Assembly (NCBI GenBank): GCA_934502885.1
Contig: CAKSUT010000002.1
Span: 62,001-126,000 of the forward strand
DNA: 64,000 nt
DNA from: an uncultured Eubacteriales bacterium
GTDB lineage: Bacteria; Bacillota; Clostridia; Oscillospirales; CAG-382
Direction of reading: 5' to 3'
Shown: piece by piece, positions 1 through 9,028 of the stretch
Position numbering within the stretch: the first letter of the stretch is position 1
How the letters are laid out: the number at the start of each line of letters is the position of its first letter
Notes under the pieces: generated by a model
What the model saw: the letters and a program-made list of their open reading frames with translations, nothing else
Told to the model about the DNA's origin: nothing
Databases searched by the model: none
Translations under genes and position numbers: made by a program

Positions 1-28
1 ACGGCAAATAAAATTTTGGGAGGCAACC

Positions 29-1477
29 ATGAAAAAGAGAAAAATTTCGGCTCTTGCACTTGCAATTATCCTTTCCTCAACGGCATTCGCATCGTGCAAA
101 AAAGATGAGGTAAAAAACGACGGAGAAAACAATGTTATTGACGAAACTCCTACAGTAAAGGGCGAAAACGAGCTCGGACTTCCGGACGACCTCCGTTTTG
201 ACGGCGAGACCTTCAATATGTATCTCGCACTCGCCACGCTGAAATCGTCGTACATTGCCCAAGAGGATGCCGAAAACCTTCTCGCACAGACGGTTTACAA
301 GAGAAACGAGCTTGTAAAACAGCGTCTCGGCATCGATCTCAACATTGTATGCACGACTCTCACGAGTGCCGGAGCCGATCAGCAGACCGAGACAAACAAG
401 ATTTCCTCTCTCATTCTCGCCGGCGACAAAACCTACGACGTATTCGCTCACGTACAGCACACGGGAATGCCGGGACTTATCAACGAGGGGATGTTCTTGA
501 ACTGGAACGATATGCCGTACATTGATCTTACAAAGCCGTGGTGGTATTCCAACGCTCTTCGAGACATCACCTTCGGCGACAAGATTTTCTGCATGACGGG
601 CGACTACAACCTCCCCTCCTTCTCAAACACAGAATGCCTTGCGTTCAACAAGACCATGCTCGACGAGCTTGAGATGGAATATCCCTATCAGTCTGTTCTT
701 GACGGAACGTGGACTCACGACAAATTCGTCGAATACATACAGGCTGCGACAAAAGATTTGAACGGCGACGGTCAGATGGACTGGGACAACGACCGTTACG
801 GCTTTGCGGGATGGGCTCCGGAGCAGATACAGGCTCTTTACGTCTCATACGGCGGTCAGGTTCTCGAGAAGGACGACCACAATATGCCGGTGCTTTCGAT
901 ATACTCGCGCAAGCAGGTTGAGGTTATCGACAAGATGCTTGAGGTCTTCAATCTTCACGGTGCGTTTACGCAGAGCAAGGAATACGGTCTTGAAGACAGA
1001 ATGTTCGAGAACGGCAGGCTTCTCTTCAACGACTCCTTCCTCAGCATGATTCAGAGTATGCGAAACTATGACAACGAAATAGGCTTCATTCCCTATCCCA
1101 AGATAAATGAGGAGCAGGAGGATTATCGGTCGAGAACGGCGAATGTCAGCGGTCTTACATACATTCCCATAACTCTCGACGAGGAAAGATACGACCTTGT
1201 CGGCGCAACTCTCGAAACAATGGCTTACTACTCCAACCGTGAGCTTCTTCCGACCTACTTCGACATTATTCTTACGGTTCAGTCAACCCGTGACGTTGAG
1301 TCCGAGCAGATGATACCGATAATCAGAAACACGGCGAAGTTTATGGATATGACCATGGGCTTCCAGCCGAGTACATTTGTGACAAGCGGTCAGAACACGC
1401 TTGCTTCTCACTGGATGTCGAGCAAATCCGTATACGAGGAAAAGCTTGCAACGCTTATTAAAACCTATTCCGATTAA
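29..1477 (+). CDS. Extracellular solute-binding lipoprotein (ABC sugar-binding type)
   Basis: This is a 482-residue exported protein. The first 25 residues form a signal peptide (MKKRK, a hydrophobic stretch, then FASC), so it is probably lipidated at Cys23 and held on the outer face of the membrane. The rest resembles family-1 solute-binding proteins, which pass oligosaccharides to ABC permeases; the region with an EF-hand-like DLNGDGQMDWD segment and aromatic-rich loops fits. The start follows GGGAGG 7 bases upstream. No permease or ATPase lies downstream within the window; a terminator follows directly and the next gene is convergent. Partners may lie upstream of base 1. The ligand cannot be told from sequence alone. 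Confidence 0.85.
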   Translation: MKKRKISALALAIILSSTAFASCKKDEVKNDGENNVIDETPTVKGENELGLPDDLRFDGETFNMYLALATLKSSYIAQEDAENLLAQTVYKRNELVKQRLGIDLNIVCTTLTSAGADQQTETNKISSLILAGDKTYDVFAHVQHTGMPGLINEGMFLNWNDMPYIDLTKPWWYSNALRDITFGDKIFCMTGDYNLPSFSNTECLAFNKTMLDELEMEYPYQSVLDGTWTHDKFVEYIQAATKDLNGDGQMDWDNDRYGFAGWAPEQIQALYVSYGGQVLEKDDHNMPVLSIYSRKQVEVIDKMLEVFNLHGAFTQSKEYGLEDRMFENGRLLFNDSFLSMIQSMRNYDNEIGFIPYPKINEEQEDYRSRTANVSGLTYIPITLDEERYDLVGATLETMAYYSNRELLPTYFDIILTVQSTRDVESEQMIPIIRNTAKFMDMTMGFQPSTFVTSGQNTLASHWMSSKSVYEEKLATLIKTYSD

Positions 1478-1500
1478 ACAGTTTACGGCACACACAAATC

Positions 1501-1539
1501 ACCGCCCTCTCCGTCAATGGAATAAGGGCGGTATTTTTT
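1501..1539 (+). terminator. Intrinsic terminator after solute-binding protein
   Basis: Stem ACCGCCCT (1501-1508) pairs with AGGGCGGT (1525-1532) and is followed by a run of six T. It closes the solute-binding gene and faces the end of the convergent SLH gene, whose stop codon is at 1543. Confidence 0.85.
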
Positions 1540-1542
1540 GTC

Positions 1543-4500
1543 TCAGTCGGTGTATATGCCGTATCTTGAAAGGTTAAACGTTTTGTCCGGGAAATCCGCA
1601 ATGCCGATCGACGACGCAAGGTATTTTCCGCTCTTGTCGCCTATCGTGCGCTCAGCTTCATATCCGAGTTCGGCACCCGTATCAATCCTGTTCTTGCCGA
1701 ATATAGCAAACTTTCCGCCGACAGTCTGAATATATGTGTTTCCGCTCATTTCGGGAAGCCACTCCGGATATGCCGCATTTATGTGGATAAGATACCAAGT
1801 GCTGAGAGCGAATATGTTGTTCTTTATCTTGAAATTCCAAAACTCGTTTCTGTGATCCCACGATTTTATCGCCGCCTGTGCGTAACCGTCGGGGCGTGTT
1901 GAGCCGAAGCCGTAGCCTGTGCGGCGGATTATATTGCCCTCGATAAGGATATTTTCGCCGGTTCTGACGACGCTCTCATTAACCGCCGCGCCGTTGAAAT
2001 ACTCAATGCCGTATACGCAGTCTTCGACGACGTTGTTTGTATAGGAGATGTTGCTCATATCGATATCATGACTTCCTCCGTCGGCAACCTGATGTGAAAG
2101 TCCGGCGTCGTATACCTGTCGGACGTAGCAGTTATCGACAATAAAGCCGTCGGTCGTGCCGTAGGTTTCTATACCGTTTCCGGCTCTCGTCACACGTCCG
2201 TCGGTTGCGCTTCTGAAATTGTAGGTCTGTATTGCGCCTCCGATAAATGCCGCCTCACAGTTTGTGACGGTGAGATTATCAACCGGTCCGGTACCGCCGA
2301 CGGCAGCCGCTGCGCAGTACATAAAGCAGAGATTATCTATCGTGACGGCACTCGTTTTCTGTATATTGAAAGCACGTGTCTTTGTGCTGAACTCTATTTT
2401 TCCAAACACTTCGCCGGGATTGCCTTTATCGCAGCGCAGGTACAGCTCTCCTTTTGCCTCGTTTGAGTCGGGAATACCGTTCTTTATGACGGAATCGGCT
2501 TTGTGGAAATAGCAGAGGTCATACGGAAGATGTTTTTCTACCTCAAAGGGAATATCCTTTCCTCTGACGTAAAATTTGCCGTTACGGTAGCTCGGCACTT
2601 CACGCTTTGCATAATACTCTCCGCCGTTCATTGTTATCGCTCCGACGTCCGGGAATGTGCTTGTGTCGTATTTCCAAACCTTTACTCCGTCTGTATCACT
2701 GTAAAGCGTCCACTTATCGGGATTCGCACCGTCCTCGGGAGAACCGCATATAATGGGTTTAGCTCCCTCTCCGTAAGACGAATATGTGACACCGGAGGAG
2801 GCAAACATACCGCCTCTGTAGAGTCCCCCTCTTTCAAACAGAACCGTATCTCCGGGATTAAGCTTCTGCTTTCCTACTCTTTCCGGTGTGCGCCATGCCT
2901 TTTCAGGGGATTTGCCGTCGTTTTCGTCGTCTCCCTTTTCGGAAACGTAGTAGACAGTACCTTTTTTCGCCGCTTCGGCAGGGTCAACCGTATTCGGAGT
3001 GCTTCTTATCTCGGCAATTCTCTTTTCGGCGTATTCGTCCGCACGGCAAAGCTCTTCGTCGCCTTGTGCGGTGTCCGTTTTCATATTTTCGCCGATAGCG
3101 AGCGACGGCAATCCGAGAGCGTACTTATCCTCCCCTATGCAGAGTCTCGGCACAGACGCCGACGCAATGTCGAAAAACGCCCAGTGGTCGCGGTTGACGT
3201 CGGCAAAAACGTTGTAGAACGGATAGAGGTCGTCGTCCGCTTTTCCGTAGCCGAGTGCGCGGTTCACTATCGCCGCCGCTTCCGCACGGGTAACCGGGGA
3301 GTCGGGCTTGAAGCTTCCGTCGGGATAGCCGTTTATTATGCCGCATGAAGCCGCCTTTGCGACGGTATCATAGTGTCTGTCTCCGCTTTTTATATCGGAA
3401 AACTTCGGTGCATCACCTGTTTTCTTACAGCCGGTAAGATTGAGGCTCATTATAACCTCGGCAAGCTCGGCGCGGGTAATCTTGCGAGTCGGCTCAAAGG
3501 TGTCATCCGTAGTTTTATCGAGATTTGCAAGTGCTCCTTTTTTCGCAAGTGCCGAAACATAACCCGCATACCATGCACTTTCGGTAACGTCCGAATATCC
3601 GCTATTATCGGCGATTTGCGCAATTTCCGCCGCCCGTGCGGCAACGGCTGAGGCTTCGGCTCTTGTTATGTGTCCGGACGGTTTGAACGTGCCGTTCTCG
3701 TAGCCGTTCATGTATGCGCTTTCAAAGGAAGTCTTGCTTTCGTCAAGAGAGAACGCAACCGCCGCAACGTAGACGGTATCTCCCTCGGAGAGCTTTGAAA
3801 CGGGAGTCATGCCGAGAGGATATATGTGCATTTGCCTCAAAAGTCCGCCGCTCTCGGGGAGTATCTTCTCCGCTATGCCGGATATATCGAACTCCGCAAC
3901 GCTCCACTCTCCTGTCGTGACGGGTTCTTTCGACTCGGCTCCGAAAGCGCTTTCAAGTATGCCGCCGTTTTTCATAATATTGATTTTCATCTTTGCGCCG
4001 ACCGGCGACTTTGACTCATATTTGTAAACAAGGTATATTCTCTTGACGTTTCTCAGGTCAATACCCTTAGAAAGGTAACTCCAGCCGTCAAGTCCGAGAG
4101 GCGACGAAGACTTTTGCGCTTTTGTATTGACGGTAAACTTCACTGCCGCAAAGCCGTTTTCGACAACCTTATCCTTTGTGAGCGACGTATCGTAGCCCTC
4201 GAGTATGCTGTCGAAGCAGTCCGAAAAGGCAAAGCATGAGGTTTCGGGGACGACGGCGGAGCTTTTCCAAACGGCGGTAAGCGTTATGTCGGAATCGCCT
4301 ATCTCAAGCTTTTCTCCGGGCTTTACGTCCCTGCCGTCCGAGGTGCGCCATGCAACAAACTCGCTCTCGTTCATCGTGTACGGACACTTTGCAGCCGTAA
4401 AGCTCGTATTTGCGCCGTAGGTTTCCGTGAAGAGCTTTCCGTATGCGTTGGGTGCGCCCTTTAAGTATGTCACGGTTGACTTTGCGTCGCCGTCGGGGTT

Positions 4501-5118
4501 ACGCTCAAAAAACGAAACCGACGAAATATACATCACATCGTTTTTCGAGAGCGACGAGGACGGTATGTTACCATAGGGGAAAAAGTGTATCTGATTTATA
4601 TGGGTGTTTAACGAATCGGGGTTCAGCGTGAGCTTTCCGTCAAGCTTGAAATAGGCGTCCGCCCACTTTCCTTTGACAAGCTCGTTATAGGCATACAACG
4701 TGACCGAGGTTTTCAGAGCCTTTGTGTTCCCCGGAAGAAGCCTTATTCCCATATTGCCGGAAACCTCAGCATTCGGCGTGAGGTAGTATGTAATCTTTGC
4801 AAAGCGGTACTTTGCCATATCGGCACGCTTGCCTCCGACCGCAAGCGACCAGCTGTCGAGAGCCGTTACCGCGGCAGACTTTGTCTCTGGAGTCGGAGTC
4901 ACCTTCACTGCCTTTTTGCCGTCAAACTCGGTTTTCTCAGCGGTGCAGGTCGGCTGTCCCTCAAGTACGCAGTTGAATATGTCGTAAAACGCATACTCCG
5001 TGCTGTCGGGTGCGGTTTCATCTTCTGCGAAAACCGAGACGGTCGGCACTGCGGCAAGCGTTATAATCACTGCAAGCAATGCGCAGAGGAATTTTTCGGT
5101 CGTGGTTCTCACTGTCAT
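1543..5118 (-). CDS. SLH-domain surface protein with C-terminal parallel beta-helix
   Basis: A 1191-residue secreted protein. It has a signal peptide (about 1-31, ending VSVFA) and two related modules of about 165 residues (roughly 42-210 and 295-460, each opening with an [AC]F-x-D-x-F-[ND] block containing LEG). Between them lies a short beta-sandwich repeat (FVAWRTSDG, ITLTAVW). Three SLH repeats follow (about 466-655; GYENGTFKPSG, GYPDGSFKPDSPVTRAE). The C-terminal 470 residues start with YYVSEKGDDENDGKSP and look like a right-handed parallel beta-helix as in pectate-lyase-like proteins. SLH domains bind secondary cell-wall polymer, so the protein is probably wall-tethered. Start chosen after AAAGGAGG. 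The C-terminal half matches the protein at 45818-49768. Enzymatic activity is not provable here; it could be a polysaccharide lyase or an adhesin. Confidence 0.85.
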   Translation of the reverse strand: MTVRTTTEKFLCALLAVIITLAAVPTVSVFAEDETAPDSTEYAFYDIFNCVLEGQPTCTAEKTEFDGKKAVKVTPTPETKSAAVTALDSWSLAVGGKRADMAKYRFAKITYYLTPNAEVSGNMGIRLLPGNTKALKTSVTLYAYNELVKGKWADAYFKLDGKLTLNPDSLNTHINQIHFFPYGNIPSSSLSKNDVMYISSVSFFERNPDGDAKSTVTYLKGAPNAYGKLFTETYGANTSFTAAKCPYTMNESEFVAWRTSDGRDVKPGEKLEIGDSDITLTAVWKSSAVVPETSCFAFSDCFDSILEGYDTSLTKDKVVENGFAAVKFTVNTKAQKSSSPLGLDGWSYLSKGIDLRNVKRIYLVYKYESKSPVGAKMKINIMKNGGILESAFGAESKEPVTTGEWSVAEFDISGIAEKILPESGGLLRQMHIYPLGMTPVSKLSEGDTVYVAAVAFSLDESKTSFESAYMNGYENGTFKPSGHITRAEASAVAARAAEIAQIADNSGYSDVTESAWYAGYVSALAKKGALANLDKTTDDTFEPTRKITRAELAEVIMSLNLTGCKKTGDAPKFSDIKSGDRHYDTVAKAASCGIINGYPDGSFKPDSPVTRAEAAAIVNRALGYGKADDDLYPFYNVFADVNRDHWAFFDIASASVPRLCIGEDKYALGLPSLAIGENMKTDTAQGDEELCRADEYAEKRIAEIRSTPNTVDPAEAAKKGTVYYVSEKGDDENDGKSPEKAWRTPERVGKQKLNPGDTVLFERGGLYRGGMFASSGVTYSSYGEGAKPIICGSPEDGANPDKWTLYSDTDGVKVWKYDTSTFPDVGAITMNGGEYYAKREVPSYRNGKFYVRGKDIPFEVEKHLPYDLCYFHKADSVIKNGIPDSNEAKGELYLRCDKGNPGEVFGKIEFSTKTRAFNIQKTSAVTIDNLCFMYCAAAAVGGTGPVDNLTVTNCEAAFIGGAIQTYNFRSATDGRVTRAGNGIETYGTTDGFIVDNCYVRQVYDAGLSHQVADGGSHDIDMSNISYTNNVVEDCVYGIEYFNGAAVNESVVRTGENILIEGNIIRRTGYGFGSTRPDGYAQAAIKSWDHRNEFWNFKIKNNIFALSTWYLIHINAAYPEWLPEMSGNTYIQTVGGKFAIFGKNRIDTGAELGYEAERTIGDKSGKYLASSIGIADFPDKTFNLSRYGIYTD

Positions 5119-5173
5119 GCGTTCTGCCTCCTTTAGTTGCGTAAGCTATTATTTTCGGAAGAATTACACATGT

Positions 5174-5202
5174 ATTCTACCATATTTTACACTGTAATGC
5201 AA
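5174..5202 (-). promoter_or_regulatory. Sigma-A-type promoter of the SLH/beta-helix gene
   Basis: On the minus strand, TTGCAT (5202-5197), 17 bases, then TAGAAT (5179-5174), giving a leader of about 50 bases before the ATG at 5118. Confidence 0.6.
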
Positions 5203-5264
5203 CACTTTTTTTCTTCCGCAAACCGTTCAAATGTAAAATAACTGAAAAATTACGTCCGAAAACA

Positions 5265-5293
5265 TTGTAAAGCTCGGCGCATAATGCTATAAT
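5265..5293 (+). promoter_or_regulatory. Sigma-A-type promoter of the LOG-family gene
   Basis: TTGTAA (5265-5270), a 17-base spacer and TATAAT (5288-5293), with expected transcription start near 5300 and the ATG at 5345. Confidence 0.65.
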
Positions 5294-5344
5294 ATACGAT
5301 GATGAACACTCCTAACGATACGAAAACGAAAGAGAGGTATACTT

Positions 5345-5923
5345 ATGAATATATGTCTTTACGGTGCTTCAAGCAACGATATCGACCGTGCGTATATGGA
5401 TGCGGTTTACTCACTCACCCTCACCCTGGCAAAGCGAGGACACCGTCTCGTTTACGGCGGCGGCGGACAGGGACTTATGGGTGCTGCGGCGAGAGGAATT
5501 ACTGCCGGCGGCGGAAAAATAATCGGAATAAGTCCGAAGTTCTTAAACGTTGACGGCATTCTTTACGACGCCGACAAATGTGAGGAGTTCATTTTCACAG
5601 AGGATATGCGAAGCCGCAAGAAGCTCATGGAGGAAAAGGCGGACGCCTTTGTCACCGTCCCCGGCGGCATCGGCACTTACGAAGAATTTTTCGAGATTCT
5701 CACGTTAAAACAGCTCGGACGTCACAGAAAGCCCATGGCGATATACAATATCGGCGGCTACTACGAGCCGCTTTACAGAATGCTTGAAGCGACCGCCGAC
5801 GGGGGATTTATGACGCACGAGTGTCTCGGTCTTTTCAGATTCACGGACGACGAAAACGAGATTATCGAATACCTCGAAAAGGGCGACGACAATTTCAACG
5901 GTGTAAAATTTAAGAATATATAA
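5345..5923 (+). CDS. LOG family (TIGR00730) Rossmann-fold nucleotide phosphoribohydrolase
   Basis: 192 residues, the usual length of the LOG/YvdD family, which cleaves nucleoside 5'-monophosphates (cytokinin ribotides in plants, AMP-like substrates in bacteria) to base and ribose 5-phosphate. The signature is complete: a Rossmann start (VYGGGGQGLMGAAARG), MRSRKKLMEEKADAF, then PGGIGTYEEFFE carrying the PGGxGTxxE catalytic motif. It is cytoplasmic with no signal peptide. The following alpha/beta hydrolase starts 16 bases later, so the two are probably co-transcribed from the promoter at 5265-5293. The physiological substrate is unknown. Confidence 0.9.
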   Translation: MNICLYGASSNDIDRAYMDAVYSLTLTLAKRGHRLVYGGGGQGLMGAAARGITAGGGKIIGISPKFLNVDGILYDADKCEEFIFTEDMRSRKKLMEEKADAFVTVPGGIGTYEEFFEILTLKQLGRHRKPMAIYNIGGYYEPLYRMLEATADGGFMTHECLGLFRFTDDENEIIEYLEKGDDNFNGVKFKNI

Positions 5924-5939
5924 GGAAAGAGTGAACAAC

Positions 5940-6587
5940 ATGGAACAGAAAAGAAACACATTTACAGCCGCAACCGAAACCTCTCTCGGATACATCGTAT
6001 ACAAACCCGAGAACTTTACTCCCGGGCTTCCGATGATAGTTTTTCTCCACGGCGCGGGTGAGCGCGGCACGAATCTTGACCTTGTAAACGTCAACGCGAT
6101 ACCGAAATATATATCCGCCGGCACATTGAAGCTTCCGGCAGTGGTGCTCTGTCCGCAATGCCCCGAAGGTCTTGTCTGGAATAATGTTGTTGTTTCCCTC
6201 AAGGCACTTATAGACGAGGTCGCGGCGGAATATGAGGTTGACACCGACAGAATATCGATTACCGGCATCAGTATGGGCGGCTTTGGAACGTGGGAAATGG
6301 GAGTTACCTACGGCAACTATTTCTCGTGCATAGCTCCCGTATGCGGCGGCGGTCTCTCCTGGCAGTGCAGCGGAGATATGCTTAAGAGCGTTCCCGTTTG
6401 GGCGTTTCACGGCGACGCCGACTCTATTGTGCCTGTGAAGAATTCTCTCGAAATGGTTGACAAGCTAAACGCCGCCGGGGGACACGCAAAGCTCACACTT
6501 TTTCACGGTGTCAATCACAATTCGTGGGATTCGGCATATCTTGAAACAATGGTCATTGATTGGCTTCTTACCAACAAAAGGCACTGA
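5940..6587 (+). CDS. Alpha/beta hydrolase, putative esterase
   Basis: 215 residues with the esterase/phospholipase-type alpha/beta hydrolase pattern: oxyanion region FLHGAGERG, nucleophile elbow GISMGGFG (Ser in G-x-S-x-G), an Asp in HGDADSIVP, and a late His in GVNHNSW, which together give a Ser-Asp-His triad. No signal peptide, so probably cytoplasmic. ATG 5940 is preferred over the in-frame GTG at 5931, because the Shine-Dalgarno GGAAAG ends at 5929 and would leave no spacing for GTG. Its place behind the LOG-family gene gives no firm clue to substrate; an acyl or carbohydrate ester is likely. Confidence 0.85.
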   Translation: MEQKRNTFTAATETSLGYIVYKPENFTPGLPMIVFLHGAGERGTNLDLVNVNAIPKYISAGTLKLPAVVLCPQCPEGLVWNNVVVSLKALIDEVAAEYEVDTDRISITGISMGGFGTWEMGVTYGNYFSCIAPVCGGGLSWQCSGDMLKSVPVWAFHGDADSIVPVKNSLEMVDKLNAAGGHAKLTLFHGVNHNSWDSAYLETMVIDWLLTNKRH

Positions 6588-6651
6588 GATTTCACGGCGG
6601 TTATGTTCACCGAATTAAACAATTATACACAGATTGGTCTCAGGTTATTGC

Positions 6652-6680
6652 TTGACTGTCCCGACAAATTCTGATATAAT
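6652..6680 (+). promoter_or_regulatory. Strong extended -10 promoter before membrane protein
   Basis: TTGACT (6652-6657), a 17-base spacer ending in TGA, and TATAAT (6675-6680). The gene starts 38 bases further on, at 6719. Confidence 0.75.
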
Positions 6681-6718
6681 CTGAGTACGATTTTTCAGTA
6701 GGATTTGGTAGTTTAAAA

Positions 6719-7624
6719 ATGAAGTTTTCTCTTGATCATTTTGAGAGCAAATACGGCACATACACAGGCAAGCGTGTTCTTTTCGCAATAAACTGTCTTA
6801 CGTTTTACATAGTGATGATGATTGCCGTGAACAATCTCGGCATAAATCCCTTTACCGCCTTTTCAAATGTTGCAAAGGCGATAAACACCGTTCTCGGCAT
6901 AAGAACCTTTGAGGATATTGTCTCGGAAAGCACAATAGGCGTACTCGACAGCACCGTTTCGTCGGTAACAATGTACAACACGGTATTCATGCTTATGATG
7001 ATTATAATCCCGATTATGTTCATCGTACAGTGCATACACATAGGCGTGAGAGTTTTCAAGGTAACCCGTCTCGGAAAGAAATACCGTGAACCGGAGTCGT
7101 ATTTTACTGCGGAGAATAATTTGCAGATAGGACGCCATTTCGTCCTAATGCTCATTCTCATATGCGTTACCGTCTGCCTTCTTCTCCCCGTCTACACCGA
7201 ACCGAATATGTTCTTCGGCGACGACAGTCTCGGTGTTGCGGAGTTTCTCACGATAAGCGCGGTACGCGCAAGCTATTCGAGCGGACTTTACGATTTTCAG
7301 ACGTCCATGATACTCTCGATGCTGTTTGCGATACTTTCGGTGGCTTTTCTCTACGTCCTCTCTTCCGGAATTACGATTCTCATCTGCTCCGTAACGTCGA
7401 GTCTTGAGGGAACACTCGGCAAAGAAATAAAGCAGATATTCATACTCGACGCAATTCTCGTTTTCGGTGCAAAGTATGCGTCGCAGTACATAACCGCTCC
7501 CTTTATAGAACCGCCGGTCGTGCTCCACTATAACTTTGTATCTATTGCTCTGATTGTTCTCTGTATTGTCGGCACGGTTTTGGGCTTCATTCCTCTCGGA
7601 AGGAAAATAGATTCCGAAAAGTAA
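6719..7624 (+). CDS. Six-span integral membrane protein of unknown function
   Basis: 301 residues. Hydrophobic segments lie near 22-44, 86-108, 140-158, 197-229, 241-262 and 272-292, giving about six membrane spans; a polar cytosolic-type loop (about 109-138, rich in Arg/Lys) sits between spans two and three. No catalytic motif or transporter signature is recognisable. It has its own strong promoter (6652-6680) but only a weak ribosome site (AGGATTTGG), so the start is less certain. No terminator is evident before the next gene at 7759, which has its own strong Shine-Dalgarno. Real gene: long open frame with normal codon use. Function unknown. Confidence 0.75.
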   Translation: MKFSLDHFESKYGTYTGKRVLFAINCLTFYIVMMIAVNNLGINPFTAFSNVAKAINTVLGIRTFEDIVSESTIGVLDSTVSSVTMYNTVFMLMMIIIPIMFIVQCIHIGVRVFKVTRLGKKYREPESYFTAENNLQIGRHFVLMLILICVTVCLLLPVYTEPNMFFGDDSLGVAEFLTISAVRASYSSGLYDFQTSMILSMLFAILSVAFLYVLSSGITILICSVTSSLEGTLGKEIKQIFILDAILVFGAKYASQYITAPFIEPPVVLHYNFVSIALIVLCIVGTVLGFIPLGRKIDSEK

Positions 7625-7758
7625 TCGCCTTTTGGGCAAATTTTAAACCGCATATCAAGCGCCGTGAGTACCGAAAAGTGCCGCGGTGTTTTGCATTTTC
7701 GGCGTAAAGCGAAATGACTATAAACAAACAATACGGACATAACAAAGGAGAAATACAG

Positions 7759-8646
7759 ATGTACGAAGCGGTAAAGGTCGGAGAAAGAGCGTATTACATG
7801 AACTGCCCGACGAGAGTCGGCATATACGACATGGGAAACGGCAAGGGGTGTCTTTTCGACGGAGGAAGCGATCCGAGTGCCGGGAAAAAGCTGCTTGCGT
7901 GTCTCGATTCTCTCGGACTTACGCTTGACGCAGTGTACAACACTCATTTTCACGCCGACCACATCGGAGGAAACAGGCTTCTCCAGAAGCGCACCGGCTG
8001 CAATATCTACTGCCCCGGCGGTCTCGGCTTTGCGTTTGTCGAATACCCGGAGCTTCAGTCCGAATTTATGACGGGTGCGTTCCCTTTTGCGGAATACCGC
8101 GGCCACAAATTCTACCGCGCCGAGAAATGCGAGCCGACGGTACTGACGGAGGACGTACTTCCCGAGGGCATATCGATACGCCGTTTTGAGGGTCACACAA
8201 AATCCATGGTCGCATATAAAACCTATGACGGTGTGTGGTTTCTGGGCGATGTTATCTCAGGAGAGGAAATACTCGTAAAGCACGGCATATGCTATCAGTA
8301 CGACATTGCGGAGCATCTTCGCGAGCTTGACGAGCTTGCGACTCTCGACGGAAAGATGTTTGTGCCGTCGCACGCAGAGCCGACCGACGACCTCACGTAT
8401 CTTATAAAGCTCAACAAAGACAAAATGTACGAGAACATGGACGTGATAAAGAACATTTGCAAAGCACCCACGCACTTCGACGACATAATGGCGGCGATAT
8501 TCAGGCACTACGACATGCTGATGAATATGTTCCAGTATGTACTTGTCAGCTGCACAGTGCGCTCTTATCTTTCGTATATGCACGATTTGGGAGAAATATC
8601 CCTTGAAACCGACGACAGCCGTCACCTGTATTACAAAAGCGTATAA
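7759..8646 (+). CDS. MBL-fold metallo-hydrolase
   Basis: 295 residues of metallo-beta-lactamase fold. The zinc-binding loop THFHADHIGG (HxHxDH) is intact, with later His residues in FEGHTKSMV and FVPSHAEP and an Asp in FLGDVISGEE completing a two-metal site of glyoxalase-II type. The last 80 residues form a helical extension of unknown role. The upstream in-frame ATG at 7714 is rejected because AAAGGAG lies 9 bases before ATG 7759. The family hydrolyses thioesters, lactones, phosphoesters and more; the substrate cannot be named from sequence. Confidence 0.9.
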   Translation: MYEAVKVGERAYYMNCPTRVGIYDMGNGKGCLFDGGSDPSAGKKLLACLDSLGLTLDAVYNTHFHADHIGGNRLLQKRTGCNIYCPGGLGFAFVEYPELQSEFMTGAFPFAEYRGHKFYRAEKCEPTVLTEDVLPEGISIRRFEGHTKSMVAYKTYDGVWFLGDVISGEEILVKHGICYQYDIAEHLRELDELATLDGKMFVPSHAEPTDDLTYLIKLNKDKMYENMDVIKNICKAPTHFDDIMAAIFRHYDMLMNMFQYVLVSCTVRSYLSYMHDLGEISLETDDSRHLYYKSV

Positions 8647-8728
8647 TTTTTCGGTATGTTTGCGCATATTTTTAATTTTCGCCGCATATAATAAGTTTAA
8701 GCAACACTTGAATGAAAGGGCGAACGGA

Positions 8729-8968
8729 ATGAAAAAGACTGTATGCAAAAGGGAGTACGACACACAGACGGCAAAGCTCATAAAGCGTTTCACCGCCGGT
8801 GCTTTCGGAAACCCTCAAGGGTATGAAGAGGCACTTTACCAAACAGACGACGGTTTATACTTTCTGTACGTAAACGGCGGTGAAGAATCCCCATACCACG
8901 GCGAAAACATCAAGGCAATGTCGAAGTCTCGTGCGGCGGAGTGGCTCGAAACGCACGGTGAGAACTGA
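8729..8968 (+). CDS. Small conserved-looking cytosolic protein, unknown function
   Basis: 79 residues beginning MKKTVCKREYD. The start is set by GAAAGGG 8 bases upstream; the longer open frame reaching into the previous gene is rejected. No signal peptide or membrane span. The shape (YDTQTAKLIKRF, YEEALYQTDDGLYFLY, SRAAEWLETHG) matches a small protein type common in Clostridia, in which a residue-rich YFLYxxGG core is followed by an Ala-Trp helix. I cannot assign a role. It sits 82 bases after the MBL gene and before a terminator, so it may be its co-transcribed partner. Confidence 0.7.
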   Translation: MKKTVCKREYDTQTAKLIKRFTAGAFGNPQGYEEALYQTDDGLYFLYVNGGEESPYHGENIKAMSKSRAAEWLETHGEN

Positions 8969-8987
8969 AGTCACGCAGAATAATTTT

Positions 8988-9027
8988 TGCGGCATCGGAA
9001 GGTTTTGCCTTTGACGCCGCATTTTTT
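8988..9027 (+). terminator. Intrinsic terminator of the MBL / small protein unit
   Basis: TGCGGC (8988-8993) pairs with GCCGCA (9016-9021) around an inner AAGG/CCTT helix, followed by TTTTTT. It lies between two convergent genes. Confidence 0.75.
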
Positions 9028-9028
9028 G

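Noticed and set aside
2503..3348. 281-codon plus-strand open frame
   Set aside because: Antisense to the SLH region of the first surface protein.
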